Positions 54,149-63,129 of a stretch of 64,000 bases of DNA are shown one piece after another. Location of the stretch: NCBI GenBank assembly GCA_035443885.1, contig DAOMNO010000002.1:62001-126000 (forward strand). Reading direction: 5' to 3'. Source of the stretch: DAOMNO01 sp035443885. GTDB taxonomy: Bacteria; Planctomycetota; Phycisphaerae; Phycisphaerales; SM1A02. The notes below the pieces were generated by a model. The model saw only the letters and a program-made list of their open reading frames with translations. It did not search any database and was not told the DNA's origin. Both the position numbers and the translations under genes were made by a program. Position 1 is the stretch's first letter. The number at the start of each line of letters is the position of its first letter.

Positions 54149-54173
54149 GCAGTACCGAGGAGTGAGTACCGAG

Positions 54174-54446
54174 TTACTTCCGTTTCTTCACCTTTCGCCA
54201 GCCCGTTAATTCGGTAATGGCCCAACTGTGCCATTCGATTTGCTCACCGACCTTGATCTTTGCCTCGATCCACGGATGGCCGTACTCGTCGATTCTGTCA
54301 ACTCTTGATGAAAATCGGCGCTTGATCATTTCCTTCATGAAAGCATGGCTCTCCTCGGGAACCGTCACATTCGGCTGCGACCACTCTTCTGGGATCGCGA
54401 TGAACCGCACTCGATCGCCAGGTTTCAATTCTCGCGGATCAGGCAT
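54174..54446 (-). CDS. Conserved small hypothetical protein
   Basis: A 90-residue protein beginning MPDPRELKPGDRVRFIAIP. It has a compact, charged composition with EYGHPWIEAKI and HSWAITELTGWRKVKKRK at the C-terminus. I recall similar small proteins in diverse bacteria but no name or function. The ATG at 54446 lies inside a longer open frame that reaches 54578; the upstream part looks like a frameshifted zinc ribbon and so was not included. It is 25 nt before the gamma carbonic anhydrase gene on the same strand. Confidence 0.75.
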   Translation of the reverse strand: MPDPRELKPGDRVRFIAIPEEWSQPNVTVPEESHAFMKEMIKRRFSSRVDRIDEYGHPWIEAKIKVGEQIEWHSWAITELTGWRKVKKRK

Positions 54447-54575
54447 GGTAGATGAACCGGCGCGCCACATTCGGTGCAGACGGGGCTGCCCCCACGTGCC
54501 GATGGGGTACGCGCACTTCTCGCACAGACCGCGCCCGCGAGAGATCATTCGGCTGGCTGCGTGAACTGCTTGCAT
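54425..54575 (-). pseudogene. Probable frameshifted Cys4 zinc-ribbon ORF coupled to paaN
   Basis: From an ATG at 54575 that overlaps the paaN stop (TGATG), the frame reads through LCEKCAYPIGTWG. The other minus frame then reads SPVCTECGAPVHLP and stops at 54425. Removing one base at the five-C run 54489-54493 joins them into CxxC...CxxCG, a full zinc ribbon like those at 17070 and 17732. As given, the sequence instead fuses the first CxxC into the frame of the next gene. It could be a sequencing slip, programmed frameshift or a real decay. Confidence 0.5.
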
Positions 54576-56335
54576 CACACCCTAGCGCTGGCGACCGCGT
54601 GCGGTTTCGCAGCCGCGCCGTCTTGATCCGTGGCGGCCTTCACCGGCATTCTGCACTGCGTCCATCGGAATCGGCCTGCGATGAACGCGCTGTCGGTCAG
54701 TGTGGCGTTGCCGGAGGGGTTGCAGCCTGTTACATGGAAGTCGCTGAACGCTGCGGATTGATTGACGAAAATCTGCCCGGTGAGGTTGCACGAGAGCGGC
54801 ACGCCCGCTTCGATCGCCGCCTCTTCCGCATCGGCGAGCACTGCGTCATCCGTGGAATAGACAGCCCACGTGATCGCGCCCAGCTTCTTCGCAGCTTCGC
54901 TGGCGAGTTCGATCGACTGGCGCGTCGAATCCGTCGCGATGATGTAGGCGATCGGGCCGAACATCTCACGCATGTAGAGATCGCGCTGCGAAGCGTCGGC
55001 CTTGAGAATGATCGGCGAGCATGTGCGCGCGTTCGGAAACGCATCGTTCTGAATCGACTCGCTTGGGCGGAGAATCGTCGCCCCTTCATGGGCTGCGTCG
55101 TTCACCCGCCGCGCCGTGTGTTCGTTCTGAATCGCACCCAACACTTCCGCAGCGCGCTTCGGCTCGCTGAGGAACCAGTTGACTGCCCCCACAATGGCGG
55201 AGGCGACTTCGTCGAATGACTTGTGCTCGCTGCCGACTTTGATTCCATTCCGGGGGATGAAGATGTTCTGACTGGTGGTGCACATCTGGCCTGAATAAAG
55301 GCTGAGCGTGAACGCGAGATTGCCGGTGAGCGCTTTGAGGTCGTCCGTGCTGTCGAGGATGACGGAGTTCACACCTGCTTTTTCCGTGAACACGATCGCC
55401 TGCGTCGCATTCTGCTCAATCCACTCGCCGAACGATGAACCGCCGGTGTAATCGACGATCTTCACATCAGGATGCGTAACGAGTTCCTTCGTGATTGGCG
55501 CTTCTGCGGAATCCGGCGCGAGCAACACGACGTTGGGGTCGAATCCGCATTCCGCCAGCACATCGCGAATGATGTCCACGGTGAGCGCCAGCGGCAAGAT
55601 TGCGCCGGGGTGCGGCTTGACAATGACCGCGTTGCCCGTGACGAGGTCGGCGAACATCGCGGGGTAGCTGTTCCATGTGGGGAAGGTCGAACACGCGATG
55701 ACAGCAGCGATGCCGCGCGGCACGATATGAAACGATTTTTCCAGCGTGATGAGATCGGTCTTGGAGACCTGCTTCTGCCATGTGGCGCGATGTGGATGTC
55801 GCTTCATCTCCTGCCAGGCATAGGCGACGGCTTCCAGCGCACGATCCTGCGCGTGCGGCCCGCCTGCCTGAAACGCCATCATGAAGCCCTGCCCCGTGGT
55901 GTGCATGACGGCAAAGGCAAGCTCGAAGCTTCGCTTGTTCAGACGTACCAAGGCTTCCAGACACACGCCGACTCGCTCCTCAGGTGAAGCCTTGGCCCAT
56001 GATTTCATGGCGGATTTGGCGGCGTTCACCGCTCGCTGAAGATCAAGCTTGGGGTAGGTGATGCCGAGATCAATGCCGAAGGGAGAATGCTCCGCGCCAA
56101 TGTGATCGTTCATGTTGGCTTGCGCAGCCGCTTGTGAATGATTGAATGCAAACGGCGCGTGCAACCGCGCGTTGAAGGCGTTCTGGCCATCATCCTTCGC
56201 CGTCTCGCCGTAAATCTTCCCGCTGGGGACTTCTGGATAAGCGCTGAAGTAGCCTCGGTCGCCGATGGCGGCGACGGCAGCGTTCAGCGTCTTCATGTGG
56301 CGTTCATACAGCGATGCGGCCGGGGTGGTGCTCAC
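54575..56335 (-). CDS. paaN: Phenylacetic acid degradation protein PaaN-like aldehyde dehydrogenase
   Basis: A 586-residue aldehyde dehydrogenase-superfamily protein of the PaaN type. It begins LYERHMKTLNAAVAAIGDRG with YFSAYPEVPSGKIYGE, the PaaN-specific N-terminal region, then the ALDH core: STFPTWNSYPAMFADLVTGN, KPHPGAILPLALTV, FTEKAGVNSV with the base Glu, and YSGQMCTTSQNIF with the catalytic Cys. In phenylacetate catabolism PaaN/PaaZ relatives process the ring-opened aldehyde. The GTG start at 56335 follows a perfect AAGGAG; an in-frame ATG at 56410 was rejected. No other paa ring-hydroxylating genes are present. Confidence 0.88.
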   Translation of the reverse strand: MSTTPAASLYERHMKTLNAAVAAIGDRGYFSAYPEVPSGKIYGETAKDDGQNAFNARLHAPFAFNHSQAAAQANMNDHIGAEHSPFGIDLGITYPKLDLQRAVNAAKSAMKSWAKASPEERVGVCLEALVRLNKRSFELAFAVMHTTGQGFMMAFQAGGPHAQDRALEAVAYAWQEMKRHPHRATWQKQVSKTDLITLEKSFHIVPRGIAAVIACSTFPTWNSYPAMFADLVTGNAVIVKPHPGAILPLALTVDIIRDVLAECGFDPNVVLLAPDSAEAPITKELVTHPDVKIVDYTGGSSFGEWIEQNATQAIVFTEKAGVNSVILDSTDDLKALTGNLAFTLSLYSGQMCTTSQNIFIPRNGIKVGSEHKSFDEVASAIVGAVNWFLSEPKRAAEVLGAIQNEHTARRVNDAAHEGATILRPSESIQNDAFPNARTCSPIILKADASQRDLYMREMFGPIAYIIATDSTRQSIELASEAAKKLGAITWAVYSTDDAVLADAEEAAIEAGVPLSCNLTGQIFVNQSAAFSDFHVTGCNPSGNATLTDSAFIAGRFRWTQCRMPVKAATDQDGAAAKPHAVASARV

Positions 56336-56422
56336 GGGTTTCTCCTTGAAATCAACTCTGTATGGTATCGCGAGCCGCAGGATGCGGCATGTGTGCGGGA
56401 CGCGCTGCATCGCGCGTTGCTA

Positions 56423-57484
56423 TCAGCGGCGCAGCAGCGGCTCCCATGGGTTGCCCTCTTCGCTGCCTGAGAAGATGGCGATATCCGGGAGCATGGCCTC
56501 GGAGATGGCGGGGTCGACTTCGAAGACGACTTGCGTGAAGGTGTTGAAGATGATCGCTCCGCCGCGCGGACCAGCCCCGCCGAACACGAGTTGCAGTCGC
56601 TCGGCCTCCGCGGATTCGATCGTAACGACCGCGCGCGGCCTGTCGAGGCCGAAATCGGCTGCGGCCCGCGGCGCGAGGATGCCTGCGTACATCGCGCGAA
56701 CCATGAATGCGCTGTAGTTGAGCAGTTGCATCGTGTCCGCATCGCGTGTGTCGTCGCCCTGCGAGCATGTCCACTGCCACGGGGGCATACTCTGCTGACG
56801 CTGCTCAGGGGTGAGTTGCACATCGTGCCGCGCGAGCACCAGCGGCGGGCTGCCTGCCCGTTCAATCACGATGCGGCGAAATCCTTCGCGCGTCCCCCGC
56901 CACGCTTCGGGGATGATGTGCGGATCAAGCATGGGCGGCAGATTGCTGCTTTCTTCAGCCACGACTTCGGGCCGCAGGTCCACGTTCACCGCCCAGATTT
57001 CGCTCGTGCCTGCAGGACGGACATACGACCCGCCCGTCGCAGCGATGCTGCGTCCGATGTCGATAGCGAAAAGCACATCGCCATCAATTTCTGAAAGCAC
57101 GTTTGCTCCGCAGAGCGCAAGTCGGACCATGCCGGGGCCGTCAAAGCCGTAGTTCACAGCGTCTTCCGGCCTGCGCGTCTGAACAACACCTTCTGCAATG
57201 TCGAGTTTGTTCATCAGCGACTGCATTGTGGATCCCAGCGCTGGTGCGAGATGAGCCTGCAAGCATCGCCAGAGTCCGTCCTGAAAGAGAAAGAGCAGCG
57301 GCTCGTTGCGATCGTTGACAATGCGCACCGCTGCGATCGCGCGATCCTGAAACACATCGCGGGGCATGAGCAGCGCAACGCGGGCGCTTTCTGCTCTTTG
57401 TCGTTCCTGCCCGCGGACAATCCATCGCTCCCACGCAATCAACACGGTGAGAATAAGGGCCAGAATGACAAGTTGACGCACCAT
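56423..57484 (-). CDS. DUF4340-like membrane-anchored protein of ABC cassette
   Basis: A 353-residue protein with one N-terminal span (about 4-20) and a soluble domain resembling DUF4340 proteins, which accompany GldG-like ABC systems (layout from memory). It contains DAVNYGFDGPGMVRLAL and ADFGLDRPRAVVTIES, the two repeated FGLxxP-type halves of that family. Start is the ATG at 57484, overlapping the upstream stop (ATGA), so it is translationally coupled and is the last gene of the cassette. Function unknown; probably an envelope component. Confidence 0.82.
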   Translation of the reverse strand: MVRQLVILALILTVLIAWERWIVRGQERQRAESARVALLMPRDVFQDRAIAAVRIVNDRNEPLLFLFQDGLWRCLQAHLAPALGSTMQSLMNKLDIAEGVVQTRRPEDAVNYGFDGPGMVRLALCGANVLSEIDGDVLFAIDIGRSIAATGGSYVRPAGTSEIWAVNVDLRPEVVAEESSNLPPMLDPHIIPEAWRGTREGFRRIVIERAGSPPLVLARHDVQLTPEQRQQSMPPWQWTCSQGDDTRDADTMQLLNYSAFMVRAMYAGILAPRAAADFGLDRPRAVVTIESAEAERLQLVFGGAGPRGGAIIFNTFTQVVFEVDPAISEAMLPDIAIFSGSEEGNPWEPLLRR

Positions 57485-60400
57485 CAGATCGCCGTTTCCT
57501 TGACGAACAATGCCGGCGCGCGGCGTCGCCATACGTTCCAGAACATGCCGAAGGCCAGCATGACAACAGGGCCTGCAGCAAGAACAATCGCACGCCAACG
57601 CAGTCGCAGATCGGGTTCAATGTAGTCGAAGCCCGGCGCAATCCGCCGATGCGAAGCGATGCGTGCGAGGTTGTCATCAAGACCAAGGCTGGCCGCAATG
57701 TTCATCAGCAGGTGATCCGCACGATATTCCGGATCAAGCAGCCGCTCATTCTTGAACATCTGCGAGCAGCCGACAAAGACGAGCTTTGTTGGCACGCCGG
57801 GTGTCGGATCGAACTCCACTGCACCAGCCGCTTCCGCTCGGCGTGTAATCAACGACGCGGACGGCTTGGGAAACGCGCCTTCAAACAGAACCGCAAGCGG
57901 AACTCGGCCAAGCAATTTCGCGTCGGCAGTTGCTTCTGTGGGCGGGCCTTGAAGCAGTTCGTCCGGAATCCAGCCGCCGGTCCAGTTATAACTCCAGCTT
58001 CGATCGGAAGTGAAAATAATCGGCGTTGCAGCAATGTTCGCAGCGGCAAGTCGATCAGTGTCAACGCGCACATAGCTGGGAAACGGGAACGCCTGATCGC
58101 CAACACCACGCATGATCGACGTGGTGCGATCAAAGTTCGCAGCAACAGCGCGAATGAGGAACGGCAACGCTGAAGTCTGCTCTTCATAATCTCGATGCTC
58201 AGCGTCGCGATTCACCTGTGTTTCAAGCGGCAACGCCAGTTTGAGTTCATCAAAGAGCACCTCGTGAACGAGTTCAATGCCCAGATCGGGGAAGTATGTG
58301 AGATGAACATCCGCCACCTGCGGCTGCGGCCAATACACCATCTTGAAGCCCGCGCCGCGGTACTGCCGTGATTGCATATTGAAATGCTGCGCTGCGATCA
58401 TCACCGGCACACCGCGATGTAGGCGCCGAACGGTTTCGTCCAGCATTGGCAGAATGTTGCGACGAGGCTGCATCCAGATGATGAGATCGATGTCTTCCGG
58501 CAGTTCCGGGCTGCGCGGATTGACGTGCGTAACGCGAAAGTCCATGCGCTCCAGAGCTTCACGAGCGAGGCTGTACACATCCGCGCCGCTCGGGGCGAGC
58601 AGATTACGCTGCTGGAAGTCATGGAACGCTTCCGCTGCGGAGAGACGCGGCACATCGGAAGCAAACGCGATGTGTGGTTTGCGGCCCGTTTCAAGCCGCC
58701 AGAGTGCGAATGCCAACCGAAACTCGACATTCTCGAATGAGGCGCGGTCAGAGAAGGTCAGAAGCTCACGGCGACCGTTGGATGAGAGTTCGAGCGTCAT
58801 GTACACCGAGCGAACGGTCGTAATGTCCTCATCGCGCGTCGTCATGCGGATCGCGCGAACGCCACGCTGCTCCAAAGCACTGCGTTCTTCCTGTGCCATG
58901 TCTTCAGGCGGCGTCCAGGCAACCGCCAATCTCGCGCCAGCTCGCTCCAATTCGCGCAGCTCGCTTCGCAATCGGCGCACAAGGGGACGAAGCTCCGGCG
59001 GCAACAGCTCCGTACGCGAAACAATGAGTCGAGCCTCGATCTCACCGCGGCCATGCTCAGCGACAATCGCTCGCGTTGAAGGTGAAACGCGATTGAGTTG
59101 TGATGCAGTCAGGTCAAGCCGTATGCCCATCACCAACGCGCCGGCTGCCACGAGCATCACGACAAGAAGACCCATAATCCCTTGTAATGGAAGCGAGGTC
59201 AGCACGCTGCGCGTTTGGCTCGTTCGCGCTGCACCGGCACTCGCAAGAATGCCACGCCGCCACGCTGCGACCGCAAGGATCATCGGCACGAGCGCGATGC
59301 AGAATACTCGCCAACCGGCGCGAGCCGATGGTCCGAGTTCGGGCAATGGAGTTGCCCGCTCAATACCTGCTTGATGAATAACGAGACGCTCATCGGAAGC
59401 GAGCGTGTTGCATAGCACTTCAACAAGCCTGCGATGCGCGAAGCCGTCTGCAAGAAACGAACCATCGCGGAACGGGCTTGAGGACGCTGCAACCACGAGC
59501 GAGCCTCGCCACGCTTCGTTCGGGCGCAGCCAGACCATCAAAGGCAGTTTGGGCACAGGATCGCCATGCTGCACGGATGCGCTATCAAGGCGCACCTCGC
59601 CTCGCACGGTCTCCGCAAGTTCCGTGCGGTCAGATGTCGTTGCCAGCACGGTCGGTATCCAGCCCTGATGCGCAAGCGTCTCACGATCAAGCGAGAGCGG
59701 TGTCGGCGCGGCGAACAGCAAGTTGCCATTCGGCAGACTGCGCATCTGGCGAAAATCCTGATTTGGCGCGCTGCATCGAATAAGAAACTTCGCAGGCATC
59801 GGCGCGGGCTGCGCGGGAATCGCCTGAGAGAAGTCATCCAGCACGAGTCCGTCAACGGCTCGCAGGCCGAATGCGGAGAACAATGTTTCTGCATCGAAGC
59901 CTGACGGTGTCAACTCAAACCGAGGGATGGCGTCCGCATCACGCGGCAGCATGTCAACAGAGTGCACGCTTCCCGCTATCACCACGCTGCGCCCGCTGGC
60001 AAGAAACTGCAAAAGGCTGCGAATCATCGCAGGCGTTACCGCGCCGGGGTCCATCCAGAACAGCAGATCAACATCTTCAGTAATCGACCCGGCGACAGGA
60101 TCAAGGCGAACCACTCGTCCATACTGCGCAAGATACGGCTCAAGCTGTGTGTAGGCAGGCCCTGCAATGAGACCGAATGCAGCGCGACGAGGCGAGTCTT
60201 TCTGTCGGAGCTGCCCGACGATAAGCGATTGCAATCTCGGCAGATGTTCAGGCGAGACACCGTTGATGATCGCAGGTTCATGCGCGCCATAGGCGATATG
60301 GAGCGTGGACCAGACCGTTTGCTCCGTGTAGGAGTCACGCGCAATGCTGCGCACGCGGAAAGGCGACACACGCTGGTGCGACGCGTGCCGCAAGAGTTCC

Positions 60401-60726
60401 GGCTGGGCTTGCGGATCAATGATCTGGAAGTCGAAACGCTCGCCTGCGCTTCGCTTCATCGTGGAAAGCAGATCGACGACATCTCGTTCCAGCCGCCGCA
60501 TCGAAGAAGGCATCGTTGTGCGGCTGCTGACGTAGTACGTCACCAGAACATCCTGTTGCAGTGATGACAAGACTTCTCGCGTCTCAGGATCAAGCTGCAG
60601 CATCTTTACGCGGCCAAGTTCTACGCGAGGCGAATCCTGCAGTGATACGATGCGTACTGCGAACACCGCGATAAGCAGCAGCAGCAGTCCCCCCGCACTG
60701 AGAAAAATGACATCGCGTGTTCTCAT
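57484..60726 (-). CDS. GldG-like ABC transporter auxiliary protein, tandem duplicated
   Basis: A very large (1080-residue) membrane-anchored protein. It consists of two GldG-like modules in one chain. Module 1: span ~7-27, start LDPETREVLSSLQQDVLVTY, ending with a span ~468-485. Module 2: span ~515-538, then VSPSTRAIVAEHGRGEIEAR with the same layout, and a final span ~1042-1065. Each has the Asp-rich VDLLFWMDPG / IDLIIWMQPR motif. Single GldG proteins are about half as long. Together with the permease and ATPase it probably exports or moves something in the envelope; substrate unknown. It overlaps both neighbours by ATGA junctions. Confidence 0.85.
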   Translation of the reverse strand: MRTRDVIFLSAGGLLLLLIAVFAVRIVSLQDSPRVELGRVKMLQLDPETREVLSSLQQDVLVTYYVSSRTTMPSSMRRLERDVVDLLSTMKRSAGERFDFQIIDPQAQPELLRHASHQRVSPFRVRSIARDSYTEQTVWSTLHIAYGAHEPAIINGVSPEHLPRLQSLIVGQLRQKDSPRRAAFGLIAGPAYTQLEPYLAQYGRVVRLDPVAGSITEDVDLLFWMDPGAVTPAMIRSLLQFLASGRSVVIAGSVHSVDMLPRDADAIPRFELTPSGFDAETLFSAFGLRAVDGLVLDDFSQAIPAQPAPMPAKFLIRCSAPNQDFRQMRSLPNGNLLFAAPTPLSLDRETLAHQGWIPTVLATTSDRTELAETVRGEVRLDSASVQHGDPVPKLPLMVWLRPNEAWRGSLVVAASSSPFRDGSFLADGFAHRRLVEVLCNTLASDERLVIHQAGIERATPLPELGPSARAGWRVFCIALVPMILAVAAWRRGILASAGAARTSQTRSVLTSLPLQGIMGLLVVMLVAAGALVMGIRLDLTASQLNRVSPSTRAIVAEHGRGEIEARLIVSRTELLPPELRPLVRRLRSELRELERAGARLAVAWTPPEDMAQEERSALEQRGVRAIRMTTRDEDITTVRSVYMTLELSSNGRRELLTFSDRASFENVEFRLAFALWRLETGRKPHIAFASDVPRLSAAEAFHDFQQRNLLAPSGADVYSLAREALERMDFRVTHVNPRSPELPEDIDLIIWMQPRRNILPMLDETVRRLHRGVPVMIAAQHFNMQSRQYRGAGFKMVYWPQPQVADVHLTYFPDLGIELVHEVLFDELKLALPLETQVNRDAEHRDYEEQTSALPFLIRAVAANFDRTTSIMRGVGDQAFPFPSYVRVDTDRLAAANIAATPIIFTSDRSWSYNWTGGWIPDELLQGPPTEATADAKLLGRVPLAVLFEGAFPKPSASLITRRAEAAGAVEFDPTPGVPTKLVFVGCSQMFKNERLLDPEYRADHLLMNIAASLGLDDNLARIASHRRIAPGFDYIEPDLRLRWRAIVLAAGPVVMLAFGMFWNVWRRRAPALFVKETAI

Positions 60727-61493
60727 GTGCGATTGCGCTGCAGCAGGTGCGTGTTGAGCCAGAGGAAAAGCGCGATGAACAGGGCAAAGTACAGCACAGA
60801 ACCGAGATCAATCACGCCTCGCACGAACGTGTCGTAGTGCGGAATCACCGAGAACGCTTCATACAGAATGGTCCCCATGCCCAATGCGGGAAAGAGACCG
60901 TCCAGCACCGCGACGACACGATCATTGCCCGTAAGTACGAACGCAAAGCCGAGCAATGCAGTGGTCACGAACGCGATGATCTGATCGCCCGTCAGCGCAG
61001 AGAGAAACATGCCGAACGCAAGGAACATCGCACCGAGCATGAGCAGGCCGACATAGCCCGATATGATGAGGCCGAGATCAGGCTCACCCAGCGCGAGCAG
61101 CATGATCGGAATTGGCAGCGAACCCAACAGAAACAACTTGAACAGGCCGATTGCTGCAATGTACTTGCCCAGCACGGCCTGGACAGGGTGAATCGGCAAG
61201 GTGAGCAACAATTCGATCGTGCGACTCTTGCGCTCTTCCGCCCACAGCCGCATCGTGATGGCGGGCACGAAGACTGCGAGCAAAAGTGGCATGAGATCGA
61301 AGAAGCCAGTCATATCCACCGTACCAGTGAGGAAGAACTCGTTCATAAAGATCGAGTTCGCAAGTACGACAAAGGCAATGGTATAGACGTAGGCAATGCT
61401 GGAATCAAAATACGCAGCCAGCTCCCTCGCCGTGATGATGCGCACACCCGCGACAAGCTGGGCAGGCGTAAGCGAGTTGCTGATCGCAGTCAT
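60723..61493 (-). CDS. ABC-2 type transporter permease, GldF-like
   Basis: A 256-residue inner-membrane protein with six hydrophobic spans. ITARELAAYFDSSIAYVY and MRLWAEERKSRTIELLLTLP are the ABC-2 / GldF permease landmarks, with PIHPVQAVLGKY following. Its stop overlaps the start of the GldG-like gene by 4 nt, and the ATPase gene lies 112 nt upstream, so it forms the membrane channel of this cassette. The substrate is unknown. Confidence 0.9.
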   Translation of the reverse strand: MTAISNSLTPAQLVAGVRIITARELAAYFDSSIAYVYTIAFVVLANSIFMNEFFLTGTVDMTGFFDLMPLLLAVFVPAITMRLWAEERKSRTIELLLTLPIHPVQAVLGKYIAAIGLFKLFLLGSLPIPIMLLALGEPDLGLIISGYVGLLMLGAMFLAFGMFLSALTGDQIIAFVTTALLGFAFVLTGNDRVVAVLDGLFPALGMGTILYEAFSVIPHYDTFVRGVIDLGSVLYFALFIALFLWLNTHLLQRNRT

Positions 61494-61605
61494 CGCGTAC
61501 TCCCAGATAATGATTCAACATGGAGCGTTGCAGGGATCCGCCGCATCGCAAAAAGCGAGCCGCGCAGTATGCGCGCAATCGGTCGGCTCTGTTGACTTGT
61601 TGTTT

Positions 61606-62418
61606 TCACAGCTTGTTCTTCCGCACGATTTCCAGCACTTCTTCTTCCAGCGTACGCCCCGCTGCCTTCGCACGAGCGGTCAGGTCTTTCACGGTCGCAT
61701 CTGCAAGAAGCTTGCCGTGATTGATGATGAGCAGTCGCTCACAGATGGCGATCACTTCCGCCAGGATGTGGCTGCTGAAAAGAATGGCACGATCCTCACG
61801 CAGTTCGCGGATGAAATCGCGAAACGCAACCACCTGCAAGGGATCAAGGCCATGCGTCGGCTCATCAAGCAGAATCACACGTGGATCATGCAGCAGCGAC
61901 GCAGCGAGGCCAATCCGCTGACGATATCCCTTCGAGCATTGATTGATTCGTTTGGCGAGTACCGCCTGAAGGGTGCACTTGCGAACCACCCACTCCATAC
62001 GGCTGGCGAGCGCTTCGCCACGCAAGCCCCGCGCTTTCCCCATGAAGGCGAGGAAGCGATCCACCCGCATGGTTTCATACATGGCATTGTGTTCTGGCAG
62101 ATACGCCAGCGCACGCCGAACCGCCAGCGGCTCACGCTCAACATCGTGTCCAGCCACCTCAATATGCCCGGCGGTCAGCGGCAGCCATGTCGAGATCATC
62201 TTGAGGACCGTACTCTTGCCCGCTCCGTTCGGGCCGAGGAAGCCGACGATCTCGCCGGCCCGTACCTCAAACGAAACCCGGTCGGCAGCAAGGGTGGAAC
62301 CGTACCGCTTGGTAGCCTGATCCACCCGGATCATGGCCGCCGTGGAACGCCGCTGGGCGGCGGCTTCTGGTGTGGGTTGTTGCTGAACCTCTGGCATCTG
62401 AGTATTTGCGCCGGACAC
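61606..62418 (-). CDS. ABC transporter ATP-binding protein, GldA-like
   Basis: A 270-residue ATPase with Walker A GPNGAGKST, Q-loop region AYLPEHNAMYETM, signature CSKGYRQRIGLAASLLHDP (a variant of LSGGQ), Walker B VILLDEPTHGLD and the switch histidine in SSHIL. It has the usual C-terminal KLLADATVKDL segment. Start candidates are GTG 62418 (AGGAA 11 nt upstream), ATG 62397 and ATG 62334; the first ~28 residues are Gln/Ala-rich and not conserved-looking. First gene of the cassette and divergent from rpsL. Confidence 0.92.
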   Translation of the reverse strand: MSGANTQMPEVQQQPTPEAAAQRRSTAAMIRVDQATKRYGSTLAADRVSFEVRAGEIVGFLGPNGAGKSTVLKMISTWLPLTAGHIEVAGHDVEREPLAVRRALAYLPEHNAMYETMRVDRFLAFMGKARGLRGEALASRMEWVVRKCTLQAVLAKRINQCSKGYRQRIGLAASLLHDPRVILLDEPTHGLDPLQVVAFRDFIRELREDRAILFSSHILAEVIAICERLLIINHGKLLADATVKDLTARAKAAGRTLEEEVLEIVRKNKL

Positions 62419-62546
62419 GCCGGTCTGTTCCTATGGGGTCCGGCCCTGATCACAAGGTCAGGATGCCTCAAACGTCTGGAAGTTCCCCAGTTTATGATGA
62501 ACAGGCCCGACTGGCGACCCCTCGGCGTGTACGTATGTTGACTGGT

Positions 62547-62575
62547 TTGCCATCAACCGGTGCCTTTGCTACACT
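62547..62575 (+). promoter_or_regulatory. Sigma-70-like promoter of rpsL-rpsG
   Basis: TTGCCA (62547-62552) and TACACT (62570-62575) are separated by exactly 17 nt, a near-consensus sigma-70 promoter. Transcription would begin near 62582, leaving a leader of about 28 nt before the rpsL ATG. A ribosome site CGGAGAT lies at about 62594-62600. Confidence 0.75.
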
Positions 62576-62609
62576 GTCCGGCTCGATTTTTCCCGGAGAT
62601 ACCGTCGGT

Positions 62610-62981
62610 ATGCCCACGCTCAATCAGCTCGTCCGCAATCCCAGGCGCTCGCCGAAAGCCAAGAGCAAGGTGCGCGATCTTGAAGCATGCCCGCAGAAGC
62701 GCGGCGTGTGCCTTAACGTGCGCACCGTTACCCCCAAGAAGCCCAACTCCGCGCTTCGTAAGGTGGCCCGCGTGCGGCTTTCAAACGGCAAGGAAGTAAC
62801 CGCCTACATTGGTGGCGAAGGCCACAACCTGCAGGAGCACTCCATCGTGCTCGTTCGCGGCGGCCGTGTGCGCGACCTTCCCGGTGTGCGATATCACATC
62901 GTCCGTGGCGCGCTCGATACGCTCGGCGTGGATGCCCGCAAGAAGGGTCGATCGAAGTACGGTACCAAGCGCAAGAAGTAA
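62610..62981 (+). CDS. rpsL: 30S ribosomal protein S12
   Basis: A 123-residue S12, the universal decoding-centre protein. It begins MPTLNQLVRNPRRSPKAKSK, has CPQKRGVCLNVRTVTPKKPN (including K42/K43, the streptomycin-relevant region) and ends LDTLGVDARKKGRSKYGTKR, almost invariant in bacteria. The sequence TPKKPNSALRKVARVRL is intact, so no classic resistance substitution is seen at the first lysine. Cotranscribed with rpsG after a 148-nt gap. Confidence 0.98.
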   Translation: MPTLNQLVRNPRRSPKAKSKVRDLEACPQKRGVCLNVRTVTPKKPNSALRKVARVRLSNGKEVTAYIGGEGHNLQEHSIVLVRGGRVRDLPGVRYHIVRGALDTLGVDARKKGRSKYGTKRKK

Positions 62982-62986
62982 TCCCC

Positions 62987-63009
62987 GCCTGCCGCAACGT
63001 GCGGCTGGC
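62987..63009 (+). promoter_or_regulatory. Hairpin in the rpsL-rpsG intercistronic region
   Basis: GCCTGCCGCA pairs with TGCGGCTGGC (9 of 10 bp, one mismatch) around a 3-nt loop, 5 nt after the rpsL stop. There is no T-run directly after it, so it is not a classic terminator. In Escherichia coli S7 binds this intercistronic RNA to repress its own translation; the present hairpin is a candidate for an equivalent site, by position only. Confidence 0.5.
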
Positions 63010-63129
63010 GTTGCAAGGAAGAGATCGTTTTTCATTCGGCAAGTAATCGCGGCCCCACCCTGTTGGCTGCGGTGAACACAAGGCCCCGCTCGGCTCAAGT
63101 CGAAGGGGCGGATGAGCCAAGGAGATCAG

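Noticed and set aside
58343..59374. 343-codon plus-strand ORF
   Set aside because: Arg/Ser-rich antisense shadow of the GldG-like gene.
61396..62541. 381-codon plus-strand ORF
   Set aside because: Antisense to the ABC ATPase gene with its conserved motifs on the other strand.
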